DNA of 5,117 nucleotides from assembly GCA_016210435.1 (NCBI GenBank), contig JACQUF010000197.1:1-5117 (forward strand), written 5' to 3'. This stretch comes from Chloroflexota bacterium. Lineage in GTDB: Bacteria; Chloroflexota; Dehalococcoidia; Lucifugimonadales; Lucifugimonadaceae. The position numbers and the translations under genes are program-made. Every line of letters starts with the position of its first letter. Position 1 is the first letter of the stretch. Of this stretch, positions 1 through 5,117 are shown in pieces. The notes beneath the pieces are model-generated. The model was not told where the DNA came from, did no database searches, and was given only the letters and a program-made list of their open reading frames with translations.

Positions 1-1084
1 CAGCAAGGTTCTGCTGATTGAACACGACCAGCGTGTAGAAGAACGCGAACACGACGACCAGGATGAACACGAGCACCCAGTAGCTCGCACCGGTTGGGCT
101 GAGCGCATTCACGACGAACGATGCCGCCCGTGATACGAAGCTCGTGCTGCCTGGATCGACCAGGTAGCTAGCGACCGTCGGGGGCAGGATCAGGATCGAA
201 AAGGCAAAGATCAGCGGGATCATGCCGGCCGAGTTGACGCGCAACGGTATATGCGTGGCACCAGCCTGCCGGTACATCCTCCCGCCACGGAAAACGCTCC
301 GCCCGTACTGGACCGGGATGCGGCGCTGGGCTTCGTTGAAGAAGACGATCAGGTACACGATACCCAGCCCGATGACAGTTAGCAGGACGAGCGAGAACAC
401 CTGGTCCCTGAGAAGGAGTCCCTGGCCAACGATCTGGGGCAACGTGGCCACGATGCCCCCGAAGATGATGATGGAGAGGCCGTTTCCGATCCCCTTCTCG
501 GTTATCAGTTCGCCGAGCCAGACCAGGAACATGGTGCCGGCGACGAATGAGAGCAGGATGGCCATCGTCGGGAGGAAGGTGTCCCCGCTCAGCCCAATGC
601 CGCGGATTGCGCCGCCCTGTGCGGATGCCAGGCCTCCCTGGAGGAAGGTCAGCTGGCCGTAGCCCTGGAAGAACGCGATCGGGACTGTCAGCCAGTGGGT
701 GTACTGGTTGATCCTCTGCCTGCCGTATTCGCCTTCCTTCGCAAGCTCCTTGAGCGAGGGCACCACCGCGGTCAGGATTTGCATGATGATCGATGAGGTT
801 ATGTAGGGGTAGACCCCGAGCGCGGCCACGCTCAGGTTGCGAAGAGCGCCGCCTGAAAAGAGGTCAAGGAAGCCGAGGAGCGGGTTCGCGTCGAATGCCG
901 CGGCCAGTGCAGCGCGATCAACACCCGGGACCGGCACGTGCGCCGCGAATCGGAAGATGATGAGCAGGCCAAACGTAAACAGGATCCGGAACCGGAGGTC
1001 CGGAACGCGCAACGCATCGATGACCGCCTGGAGAAGCGCCGGGCGGCCTGTCTCGGCCCGCTGGGCGTAGGCCTCTCGAACCAT
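1..1084 (-). CDS. secY: Protein translocase channel subunit SecY, N-terminal 361 residues (3' end outside window)
   Basis: SecY forms the protein-conducting channel of the SecYEG translocon in the cytoplasmic membrane. It works with SecA or with ribosomes to export or insert proteins. The visible 361 residues cover about eight of ten transmembrane helices: TM1 about 33-50, plug helix about 71-81 (GFLDLFSGGAL), TM2 about 84-103, TM3 129-148, TM4 169-190, TM5 203-221, TM6 229-249, TM7 284-302 and TM8 335-356. Diagnostic motifs are AHVPVPGVD (48-56), LGVYPYITSSI (89-99), LGELITEKGIGNG (190-202), EAQRRIPVQYG (251-261) and NSAGMIPLIFA (284-294). The sequence leaves the window in the cytosolic loop after TM8 (VVFNQQNLA), so roughly 70-80 residues are missing. 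The ATG is one base after the L15 stop, with AAGGG 8 nt upstream. The cytosolic N-terminus, 28 residues before PDLR, is slightly long. Confidence 0.96.
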   Translation of the reverse strand, partial: MVREAYAQRAETGRPALLQAVIDALRVPDLRFRILFTFGLLIIFRFAAHVPVPGVDRAALAAAFDANPLLGFLDLFSGGALRNLSVAALGVYPYITSSIIMQILTAVVPSLKELAKEGEYGRQRINQYTHWLTVPIAFFQGYGQLTFLQGGLASAQGGAIRGIGLSGDTFLPTMAILLSFVAGTMFLVWLGELITEKGIGNGLSIIIFGGIVATLPQIVGQGLLLRDQVFSLVLLTVIGLGIVYLIVFFNEAQRRIPVQYGRSVFRGGRMYRQAGATHIPLRVNSAGMIPLIFAFSILILPPTVASYLVDPGSTSFVSRAASFVVNALSPTGASYWVLVFILVVVFAFFYTLVVFNQQNLA

Positions 1085-1085
1085 C

Positions 1086-1766
1086 TTACGCGCCCTTCGG
1101 TTCGGTCTGGGCGTCCTCTTTCGGCTTTGCCGCCTGCTCCCCGCGTGGCTTGCGAGGGGCACGAGCCTTCGGTGCGCCCGGGCCGTCGCCCGTTCCGGCC
1201 TCCGAGGGCTTGGCCTGTTCCGGGGCCTCGGCTGCTGACGCCGGGCGGCCCTTCGCGGTTGCCTGCGCTGCCTTCGCCCGACGTTCACGGTCCGGAATGT
1301 GCGAGCTCTCGGTGGGTTCCCTGGGCGGCGTGAGCACGGTCACCGAGCCGCCAGCGGCCTCGATCTTGGCCTTCGCGGATGCGCTTATCGCGTGGGCGGA
1401 GACCTTGATCCCGCTCGGCGCCTCGCCTTCACCGAGGATCTTGATCGATGCGCCGGCGTGGTTGACGATCCCGCGCTCGAGCAGGACTGCGGGGGTGATC
1501 TCGGCGCCCGGTTCGAAAGCCGCCAGGCGCTCGAGATTCACGGGAACATACGCGGTTCGGAAAACGTTGGTGAAGCCGCGCATGTAGGGCAGTCTCTTGA
1601 CGAGCTTGTTCTGGCCACCCTCGAAGAGCGGCCTTACAGACTCCCGCTTGCGCTGCCCCTTGAAGCCACGTCCGGAGTACGAGCCCTGGCCGGCGGAGTC
1701 GCCCAGGCCACGGCGCCGGTGAGGTCGGCGTGCGCCCTTCGGCGCTTTGAGTTCATGAAGTGCCAT
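1086..1766 (-). CDS. rplO: 50S ribosomal protein L15 with long low-complexity C-terminal tail
   Basis: L15 binds the core of 23S rRNA and is a late assembly protein of the large subunit. Residues 1-147 form a full L15. They comprise the basic Gly/Arg-rich arm (LHELKAPKGARRPHRRRG), YSGRGFKGQ (30-38) and FEGGQNKLVKRLPYMRGFTN (48-67). The globular end has VNLERLAAFEPG and KVSAHAISASAKAKIEAAGG (121-140) before VTVL. The family is normally about 145-150 aa; this product is 226 aa. Residues 148-226 are Ala, Pro, Lys, Arg, Glu and Gly rich, without aromatics or a recognisable fold, and look disordered. The tail keeps reading frame up to a TAA one base before secY. The start ATG lies 2 nt after L30, with only a weak GAAG element upstream, suggesting coupling. 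Confidence 0.95.
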   Translation of the reverse strand: MALHELKAPKGARRPHRRRGLGDSAGQGSYSGRGFKGQRKRESVRPLFEGGQNKLVKRLPYMRGFTNVFRTAYVPVNLERLAAFEPGAEITPAVLLERGIVNHAGASIKILGEGEAPSGIKVSAHAISASAKAKIEAAGGSVTVLTPPREPTESSHIPDRERRAKAAQATAKGRPASAAEAPEQAKPSEAGTGDGPGAPKARAPRKPRGEQAAKPKEDAQTEPKGA

Positions 1767-1768
1767 TT

Positions 1769-2017
1769 TTACTTCTTCGCCCCGGACTGTCTCACGGTTG
1801 CGGCATGCGATTCCGCCCCTGACGCGACGGCCGGAACCTCCACCGTCTCAACGGTGACAAGATGCCTGACGGCATCGATCATTCCACGCACCGAAGGCGT
1901 GTCGGCCCGGACCACCGTTTGACCGATCCGCCTCAGGCCGAGGGACCGGAGGTTGTCCTCCTGGTACTTCCGGTGGCCGATGATGCTCTTGACCTGTTTG
2001 ATCCGCAGCTCTGCCAT
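1769..2017 (-). CDS. rpmD: 50S ribosomal protein L30 with C-terminal extension
   Basis: L30 is a small large-subunit protein that binds 23S rRNA domain II. It is present in many bacteria but lost in some lineages. Residues 1-60 are a complete L30: [14 protein letters not shown], then a gap-free [17 protein letters not shown] (19-35) and [19 protein letters not shown] (39-57). The protein is 82 aa, whereas bacterial L30 is usually near 60. Residues 61-82 form an Ala/Ser-rich tail ending GAKK with no recognisable domain. An AGGGG element inside the end of S5, 8 nt before the ATG, supports the start. The S5 stop lies 3 nt upstream and L15 begins 2 nt after the L30 stop. Confidence 0.94.
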   Translation of the reverse strand: MAELRIKQVKSIIGHRKYQEDNLRSLGLRRIGQTVVRADTPSVRGMIDAVRHLVTVETVEVPAVASGAESHAATVRQSGAKK

Positions 2018-2020
2018 CGG

Positions 2021-2557
2021 CTATACCCCTGTCGTAGCCGGCAGGCCGCGGCGCCTCGAGATCTCTGCCCGCGGGTCGCGAAGTCGCTCAAGCGCCTGGA
2101 TGGTCGCCTTGACGATGTTGATCGTATTACTCGATCCAAAAGTCTTGGATAGGACATCGCGGACTCCCGCCGCCTCGAGAGCGGCGCGCACGCCGCCCCC
2201 GGCAATCATTCCGGTACCTGTTGAAGCCGGCTTTAGAAGCACCGTCGCTCCGTTGTAATCGGAAACGATCTCGTGCGGGATCGTGGTGCCCTTAAGCGTC
2301 ACCTTATGCATGTTCTTGCGGGCGCCGAGGGTACCCTTGCGCACCGCGTCAGGCACGGCACGCGACTTGCCCAGGTGCACACCGACCGAGCCCTGGCCGT
2401 CGCCCACGACTACGAGCGCGGTGAAGCTGAGGTGACCGCCGCCTTTGACGACCTTCGCGACTCGCCGGATCTGGACGACCCGCTCGATCAGTGGCGCTTC
2501 GTCAGAACCTTCGTTGCGCTCCCTCCGGCCGCGCGGCCGATCTCCCGCGGAATACAT
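2021..2557 (-). CDS. rpsE: 30S ribosomal protein S5
   Basis: S5 lies at the body-head hinge near the mRNA entry. It affects decoding accuracy and is the site of spectinomycin-resistance changes in E. coli. The 178-aa product has a variable charged N-terminus (1-22), the double-stranded-RNA-binding-like domain (about 23-88, including RRVAKVVKGG and FTALVVVGDG), and the C-terminal domain. The latter shows GTTIPHE (90-96), VLLKPASTGTGMIAGGGVRA (106-125), DVLSKTFGSSN (134-144) and NIVKATIQAL (147-156). The N-domain loop reads KGGGHLSF where KGGRRFSF or similar is usual. A GGAG element inside the end of L18, 6 nt before the ATG, gives a good ribosome binding site. L18 stop and S5 start abut. L30 follows after 3 nt. 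Confidence 0.96.
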   Translation of the reverse strand: MYSAGDRPRGRRERNEGSDEAPLIERVVQIRRVAKVVKGGGHLSFTALVVVGDGQGSVGVHLGKSRAVPDAVRKGTLGARKNMHKVTLKGTTIPHEIVSDYNGATVLLKPASTGTGMIAGGGVRAALEAAGVRDVLSKTFGSSNTINIVKATIQALERLRDPRAEISRRRGLPATTGV

Positions 2558-2926
2558 TTAGAACTCCAACCCTTCTTTGCGAGCGGCCTCCGCCAGCGCT
2601 TTGACTCGCCCGTGGTATTTGAATCCGCCGCGATCGAAGATGACCGCCTTGATGCCGGCGGCCTTCGCACGCTGGGCCAGCCTGGTCCCGGCTTCGGCGG
2701 CAGCTTCCGCCTTCTTCTGCTTGTCGGCCAGAGGTTTGACGTCCTTTTCGATCGTGGAAGCGGTTGCAAGCGTGTGTCCCGCCTCGTCGTCGATCACCTG
2801 CGCATAGATGTGCTGGCTGCTGCGGAACACTGAAAGGCGCGGTCGATCCGCGGTCCCGGAGACCTGCTCGCGGACACGGCGATGCCGCACCAGACGCGGC
2901 CGCATGTCGAAACGACTTCTGCCCAT
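2558..2926 (-). CDS. rplR: 50S ribosomal protein L18
   Basis: L18 binds 5S rRNA with L5 and fixes it in the central protuberance. The 122-residue product has the usual basic N-terminal tail ([12 protein letters not shown], residues 9-20), then the core motif [20 protein letters not shown] (28-47). A Lys/Ala-rich helix follows, and the diagnostic end [20 protein letters not shown] runs from 97 to 116 before GLEF. Length and motifs are normal. The ATG shares its A with the L6 stop (TAATG). An AAGGG element lies 12 nt upstream, too far to be strong, so reinitiation by ribosomes finishing L6 may contribute. The TAA stop is immediately followed by the S5 ATG. Confidence 0.96.
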   Translation of the reverse strand: MGRSRFDMRPRLVRHRRVREQVSGTADRPRLSVFRSSQHIYAQVIDDEAGHTLATASTIEKDVKPLADKQKKAEAAAEAGTRLAQRAKAAGIKAVIFDRGGFKYHGRVKALAEAARKEGLEF

Positions 2927-3477
2927 TACGCTGCCGTGCCCTTCGCCGCGCTCTTGCCCGGCTTCAATTTCACGACTTCGCCTACAAACCGGATCCCCTT
3001 CCCTGTGTAGGAGTTCGGCGGTCTGATCCTGCGGATTTCCGCCGCCTGCTGGCCAACCATCTCCTTGTCCGGTCCGCTGACCACGAGCCGCGTCTGGCCG
3101 TCGGCCGCCAAGGCGTTGGTCGCGAGAGGCTGAATGATGACCTGATGCGTAAATCCGACGTACAGTGCAAGGTTCTTGCCCTGAGGCTGAACGCGATAAC
3201 CGGTACCCACCAGCTCAAGGCTCTTGCTGAATCCCTGGCTGACGCCGGACACCATGTTGGCGAGCAGGCTCCGGCTCAAGCCATGGAGCGCCTTCTCGCG
3301 GTCCTCATCGCTCGAGCGCTTCAGAACGACCTGCTTGCCGTCAGATTCGACGGTTATCCCGGGTGTGAATTCGCGCGTGAGCTCCCCCCTGGGGCCCTTC
3401 ACGGCGACCTTCCGGCCGTCGATCTTCACCTCGACCCCTCTGGGGATCTGGATTGGCCGCATGCCAATTCTGGACAC
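2926..3477 (-). CDS. rplF: 50S ribosomal protein L6
   Basis: L6 has two similar domains, binds helix 97 of 23S rRNA near the factor-binding site, and helps elongation factors dock. Starting at GTG gives 183 aa, the usual family size, with the family N-terminus MSRIG-RPI-IP-GV (residues 1-15). Domain 1 contains [12 protein letters not shown] (residues 27-38). Domain 2 begins around [10 protein letters not shown] (88-96) and ends with the conserved [16 protein letters not shown] (152-167), where RPPEPYKGKGIRY is more typical. The open frame extends 20 codons further to an ATG at 3537. Those residues would overlap S8 by 46 nt and resemble no L6, so they are excluded. The stop overlaps the L18 start by one base (TAATG), a classical coupling arrangement. 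Confidence 0.96.
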   Translation of the reverse strand: MSRIGMRPIQIPRGVEVKIDGRKVAVKGPRGELTREFTPGITVESDGKQVVLKRSSDEDREKALHGLSRSLLANMVSGVSQGFSKSLELVGTGYRVQPQGKNLALYVGFTHQVIIQPLATNALAADGQTRLVVSGPDKEMVGQQAAEIRRIRPPNSYTGKGIRFVGEVVKLKPGKSAAKGTAA

Positions 3478-3484
3478 TGTCTTG

Positions 3485-3489
3485 CCCCC
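3485..3489 (-). promoter_or_regulatory. Ribosome binding site that decides the L6 start
   Basis: A GGGGG run lies in the 14-nt gap between S8 and L6, 7 nt before the GTG at 3475-3477. It supports GTG initiation at the family N-terminus (SRIG). The alternative is the in-frame upstream ATG at 3535-3537, which lies inside S8. Confidence 0.6.
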
Positions 3490-3491
3490 GG

Positions 3492-3914
3492 CTACCAGAC
3501 GTAGAAGAGCAGCTCGCCTCCGAGCCCGCTCTTCCACGCCTCGCGGCCTGTCATGATTCCCTTTGAAGTGGATACGAACGACACCCCCAGCCCGCCGTAG
3601 AGGCGCGGGATTTCGTGCCTCCCGACGTAGACCCGCAACCCCGGGCGGCTCACGCGACGGAGACCGGTAATTACCGGGTCCCGGTTTTCGTAATACCGAA
3701 GGTGCAGCTTGAGCATCGGCTGCGGCTTCGTGTCGGTCTGTTCCACGCCGGCAATGAACCCCTCCTTCTGGAGGAGCTTCGCCAGCTCGAGCTTGAGTTT
3801 CGAACCCGGGACGGAGACCGTGTCACGCCGCACAGAAATCGCGTTGCGAATGCGTGTCAGCATGTCGGCGACCGGGTCGGTTGCAGGCGCCCTCATTATT
3901 CCGGTTGTAACCAT
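3492..3914 (-). CDS. rpsH: 30S ribosomal protein S8
   Basis: S8 binds the central domain of 16S rRNA (helix 21) and is a primary assembly protein. In E. coli it also represses the spc operon by binding near the L5 start; no such site was identified by eye here. The 140-residue product has the N-terminal signature TDPVADMLTRIRNA (residues 12-25) and the middle segment SVPGSKLKLELAKLLQKEGF. The diagnostic C-terminus is STSKGIMTGREA followed by GGELLFYVW. The last block usually reads GGE-LC-VW or similar; here Phe fills the Cys/Ala position. The ATG abuts the S14 stop, with an AAGG element 11 nt upstream. The ATG at codon 7 (3894-3896) would give 134 aa, closer to the usual N-terminus, but has only a weak upstream site, so the exact start is uncertain by six residues. 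Confidence 0.96.
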   Translation of the reverse strand: MVTTGIMRAPATDPVADMLTRIRNAISVRRDTVSVPGSKLKLELAKLLQKEGFIAGVEQTDTKPQPMLKLHLRYYENRDPVITGLRRVSRPGLRVYVGRHEIPRLYGGLGVSFVSTSKGIMTGREAWKSGLGGELLFYVW

Positions 3915-4100
3915 CTACCAGCTTGCCTTACGCACACCGGGAAGTTCGCCGCGCAGCGCAAGCTGTCGGAAGCAGACCCGGCAGAGACCAAAGAAACGGA
4001 TATAAGCGTGCGGCCGCCCGCAGCGTTCGCAGCGATTGTGGAACTGGACCGCGTGCCTGGGCGGCCGCTTCCACTTCTCGATCTTGCACTTTTTGGCCAA
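3915..4100 (-). CDS. rpsN: 30S ribosomal protein S14, zinc-binding type (type Z)
   Basis: S14 is a head protein of the small subunit that binds the 3' domain of 16S rRNA next to S3 and S10. This is the 61-residue form seen in many Gram-positive and related bacteria, not the approximately 100-residue form of Proteobacteria. Two CxxC pairs (C24/C27 in RCERCGR and C40/C43 in GLCRVCF) form the expected Zn site, and the protein ends with the signature [11 protein letters not shown]. The start is TTG, chosen because it gives the family N-terminus MAKK and follows an AGGGGG site. An extra cysteine at position 5 (MAKKCK) is not part of the usual ligand set. The TAG stop is directly followed by the S8 ATG with no spacer, so S14 and S8 are probably translationally coupled. 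Confidence 0.96.
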   Translation of the reverse strand: MAKKCKIEKWKRPPRHAVQFHNRCERCGRPHAYIRFFGLCRVCFRQLALRGELPGVRKASW

Positions 4101-4107
4101 AGAAAAT

Positions 4108-4113
4108 CCCCCT
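4108..4113 (-). promoter_or_regulatory. Ribosome binding site for the TTG-started S14 gene
   Basis: The 22-nt gap between L5 and S14 contains AGGGGG on the minus strand, 7 nt before a TTG codon at 4098-4100. No ATG or GTG is available in this frame at the family's expected N-terminus (MAKK). The site therefore supports TTG as the true initiation codon. Confidence 0.65.
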
Positions 4114-4122
4114 GGCGGCTAC

Positions 4123-5010
4123 TTAGGCTGGACGCGCGACCACCTCGGCGGGCCGAACGAATGGCATGCCGAGCAACTCGAGAAGGCGCCGGGCCTCTTC
4201 ATCGGTGCGAGCAGAAGTGACGATCGTCACCTGGAGGCCCCGCAGACGATCGATCTTATTGTAGTCAATCTCAGGAAATACGATCTGGTCTGCGAGCCCG
4301 AGCGTGAAAGAGCCACGGCCGTCGAAGCTGTTGCGCGGCACGCCTCGGAAGTCACGAACGCGCGGGAGCGCAAAGCTGGTGAGCCGGTCCAGGAAGTGCC
4401 ACATCCGCACGTCCCTGAGCGTTACGGTAACGCCGACGGGCTGCCCCTCCCGCAGGCCGAAATTCGCGATCGACTTTCTGGACTTAGTGACCACTGGCTT
4501 CTGACCCGCGATGGTGGCCATGTCGCGTGTCGCTGCATCGACAGCGCCCGCGTTCTTGATCGCCTCGCCCAGTCCGATGTTTAGGACGATTTTCTTGAGC
4601 CGGGGCACCTGCATGACGTTGGAGTAGCCGAACTCGCGCTTGAGTACCGGGATTACCTCGCTCTGGTATCGCGTAAGGAGACGGGGTTTGACGAACGGCC
4701 GGGGCGCCGTGGCAATGGCAGGCGCGGGAGCGGGCCTTCCTGCTCTTTCCCGTCGCTGCCTCTGCTGGCCGGCCGCCCTTGCCGCGCCGTCTTCCCGGCC
4801 ACGTCTGGGCTGGCCACCCGCGCCCTTTGCCGCGGGTTTGTCAGCGGCTCGGGACCCTTCCTCAGCCGGTATGGCCTCGGGAGCGGGCTTCTGCTGCCTC
4901 TGGCGGGCGCGCGGCGGCCGAGACTCGGTCGAGTCCCCCTCCTTCCGCGTTTCGGGCGCATTTTCTCCCGATTGCATCGGGGCCGATTCCGGCCTGTCCT
5001 TCTCCGGCAT
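4123..5010 (-). CDS. rplE: 50S ribosomal protein L5 with long low-complexity N-terminal extension
   Basis: L5 binds 5S rRNA and helix 84 of 23S rRNA in the central protuberance and contacts P-site tRNA. With the ATG at 5010 the protein is 295 aa against about 180 for the family. The canonical part begins near residue 109 ([20 protein letters not shown]) and carries the typical L5 blocks: [13 protein letters not shown], a [21 protein letters not shown] stretch, [13 protein letters not shown] and [18 protein letters not shown]. The first roughly 107 residues have almost no aromatics. They are acidic at the start, then Ala/Pro/Gln/Arg-rich, and look disordered. No ATG or GTG lies between the extension and the core in frame, so the extension is probably translated. 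The gene starts 11 nt after L24 and ends 22 nt before S14. An alternative ATG at 5043 would add 11 residues but lacks a good ribosome binding site. Confidence 0.95.
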   Translation of the reverse strand: MPEKDRPESAPMQSGENAPETRKEGDSTESRPPRARQRQQKPAPEAIPAEEGSRAADKPAAKGAGGQPRRGREDGAARAAGQQRQRRERAGRPAPAPAIATAPRPFVKPRLLTRYQSEVIPVLKREFGYSNVMQVPRLKKIVLNIGLGEAIKNAGAVDAATRDMATIAGQKPVVTKSRKSIANFGLREGQPVGVTVTLRDVRMWHFLDRLTSFALPRVRDFRGVPRNSFDGRGSFTLGLADQIVFPEIDYNKIDRLRGLQVTIVTSARTDEEARRLLELLGMPFVRPAEVVARPA

Positions 5011-5012
5011 CT

Positions 5013-5022
5013 CTCCGCCCTC
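5013..5022 (-). promoter_or_regulatory. Ribosome binding site that decides the L5 start
   Basis: On the minus strand the L24 stop runs directly into a purine-rich stretch, GAGGGCGGAG, ending 2 nt before an ATG at 5008-5010. The GAGG core (5019-5022) is 8 nt from that ATG, a normal Shine-Dalgarno distance. An in-frame upstream ATG at 5041-5043 would overlap L24 by 22 nt. The sequence before it (CTGCCAATC) has no purine-rich site, so the downstream ATG is preferred. Confidence 0.7.
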
Positions 5023-5117
5023 TAGTCCAACGTTTCCTTGCATGATTGGCAGTACCTGACCTTGGTCCCGTCCTCCAGGAATCGGTGTCCCGTGCGCACC
5101 GCTTTCTGGTGCTGTTC
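5022..5117 (-). CDS. rplX: 50S ribosomal protein L24, C-terminal fragment
   Basis: This is the last 31 codons and TAG stop of a gene entering from the right edge. The visible peptide contains [16 protein letters not shown] and ends KETLD. This matches the L24 C-terminus, where a phenylalanine and 'EDG-KVR-C--CG' segment is followed by a short acidic end. L24 is an assembly-initiator protein of the large subunit that binds the 5' domain of 23S rRNA. The CxxC pair (YCQSC) is a common feature of L24 tails in many bacteria. Position immediately before L5 is exactly where rplX sits in spc operons, which supports a call from such a short fragment. Its stop lies 11 nt upstream of the preferred L5 start, and its final G takes part in the L5 ribosome binding site. 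The N-terminal KOW domain lies outside the window. Confidence 0.88.
   Translation of the reverse strand, partial: EQHQKAVRTGHRFLEDGTKVRYCQSCKETLD

Noticed and set aside
1299..1922. A 207-codon plus-strand open frame opposite L15 and L30
   Set aside because: It is antisense to conserved genes and has no recognisable product; part of its length comes from the low-complexity L15 tail, which is GC-rich and stop-poor on both strands.
2273..2833. A 186-codon plus-strand open frame opposite S5 and L18
   Set aside because: It is a shadow frame: the opposite strand encodes complete S5 and L18 motifs, and this translation resembles no known family.
2764..3504. A 246-codon open frame on the plus strand covering L6 and part of L18
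   Set aside because: It lies antisense to two clearly conserved ribosomal protein genes, has no recognisable protein motif, and is expected in GC-rich coding DNA where the opposite strand rarely meets stops.
3478..3537. A 20-codon N-terminal extension of L6 starting at an ATG inside S8
   Set aside because: The family N-terminus SRIG begins at a GTG with a GGGGG site 7 nt upstream, and the extra residues match no L6.
4101..4122. A possible S8-type repressor hairpin or other regulatory RNA in the operon
   Set aside because: The only gaps are 22 nt or less, and I saw no convincing stem resembling the 16S helix 21 site by eye. A fold of 4950-5060 and comparison with the 16S helix 21 would be needed to revive the idea.
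3615..4220. A 201-codon plus-strand open frame across S8, S14 and the end of L5
   Set aside because: It is antisense to three real genes, shows no domain or conserved pattern, and spans gene junctions in a way that only a shadow frame would.
4653..4961. A 102-codon minus-strand open frame overlapping the L5 extension in another frame
   Set aside because: It arises from the same GC-rich, stop-poor repeat-like stretch. It lacks a start context and does not continue into either neighbour, so it does not suggest that the L5 extension is a separate gene.
5011..5043. An upstream ATG at 5041-5043 as the L5 start
   Set aside because: It would overlap L24 by 22 nt and has no ribosome binding site, whereas the ATG at 5008-5010 has GAGG at 8 nt.

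Overview
The window is a stretch of a bacterial spc-type ribosomal protein operon, read entirely on the minus strand. From right to left it holds the end of rplX (L24), then rplE (L5), rpsN (zinc-type S14), rpsH (S8), rplF (L6), rplR (L18), rpsE (S5), rpmD (L30), rplO (L15), and the first 361 codons of secY, which runs off the left edge. This is the classical bacterial gene order with nothing inserted or missing. Coding density is almost total. The largest gap is 22 nt (L5 to S14), and most junctions are 0 to 3 nt, with one TAATG overlap (L6/L18), so the genes are very likely co-transcribed and translationally coupled. No internal promoter, terminator, RNA gene, mobile element, CRISPR array or unexplained intergenic region was seen.

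The organism is a GC-rich bacterium. Short S14 with two CxxC pairs, L30 present, an L24 tail ending in a CxxC, and the general style of S5, L5 and L30 point to a Terrabacteria-type lineage. Chloroflexota or a relative fits best by eye, with Actinomycetota-like groups as the alternative. This is an impression from remembered family sequences, not a computed placement.

The products work together. L24, L5, L6, L18, L30 and L15 belong to the large ribosomal subunit (L5 and L18 to the 5S rRNA region), and S14, S8 and S5 to the small subunit. SecY is the membrane channel into which ribosomes and SecA feed exported and membrane proteins. Expression of the whole set would follow ribosome demand.

I found no new biological system. 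The parts that depart from the textbook are low-complexity, Ala/Pro/Arg/Lys/Glu-rich extensions on otherwise normal ribosomal proteins: about 107 residues at the N-terminus of L5, about 79 at the C-terminus of L15, and about 22 at the C-terminus of L30. Start codons also vary: S14 begins with TTG and L6 probably with GTG, each behind a strong purine-rich ribosome binding site. Many long open frames exist on the plus strand, but they are antisense shadows expected in GC-rich coding DNA.
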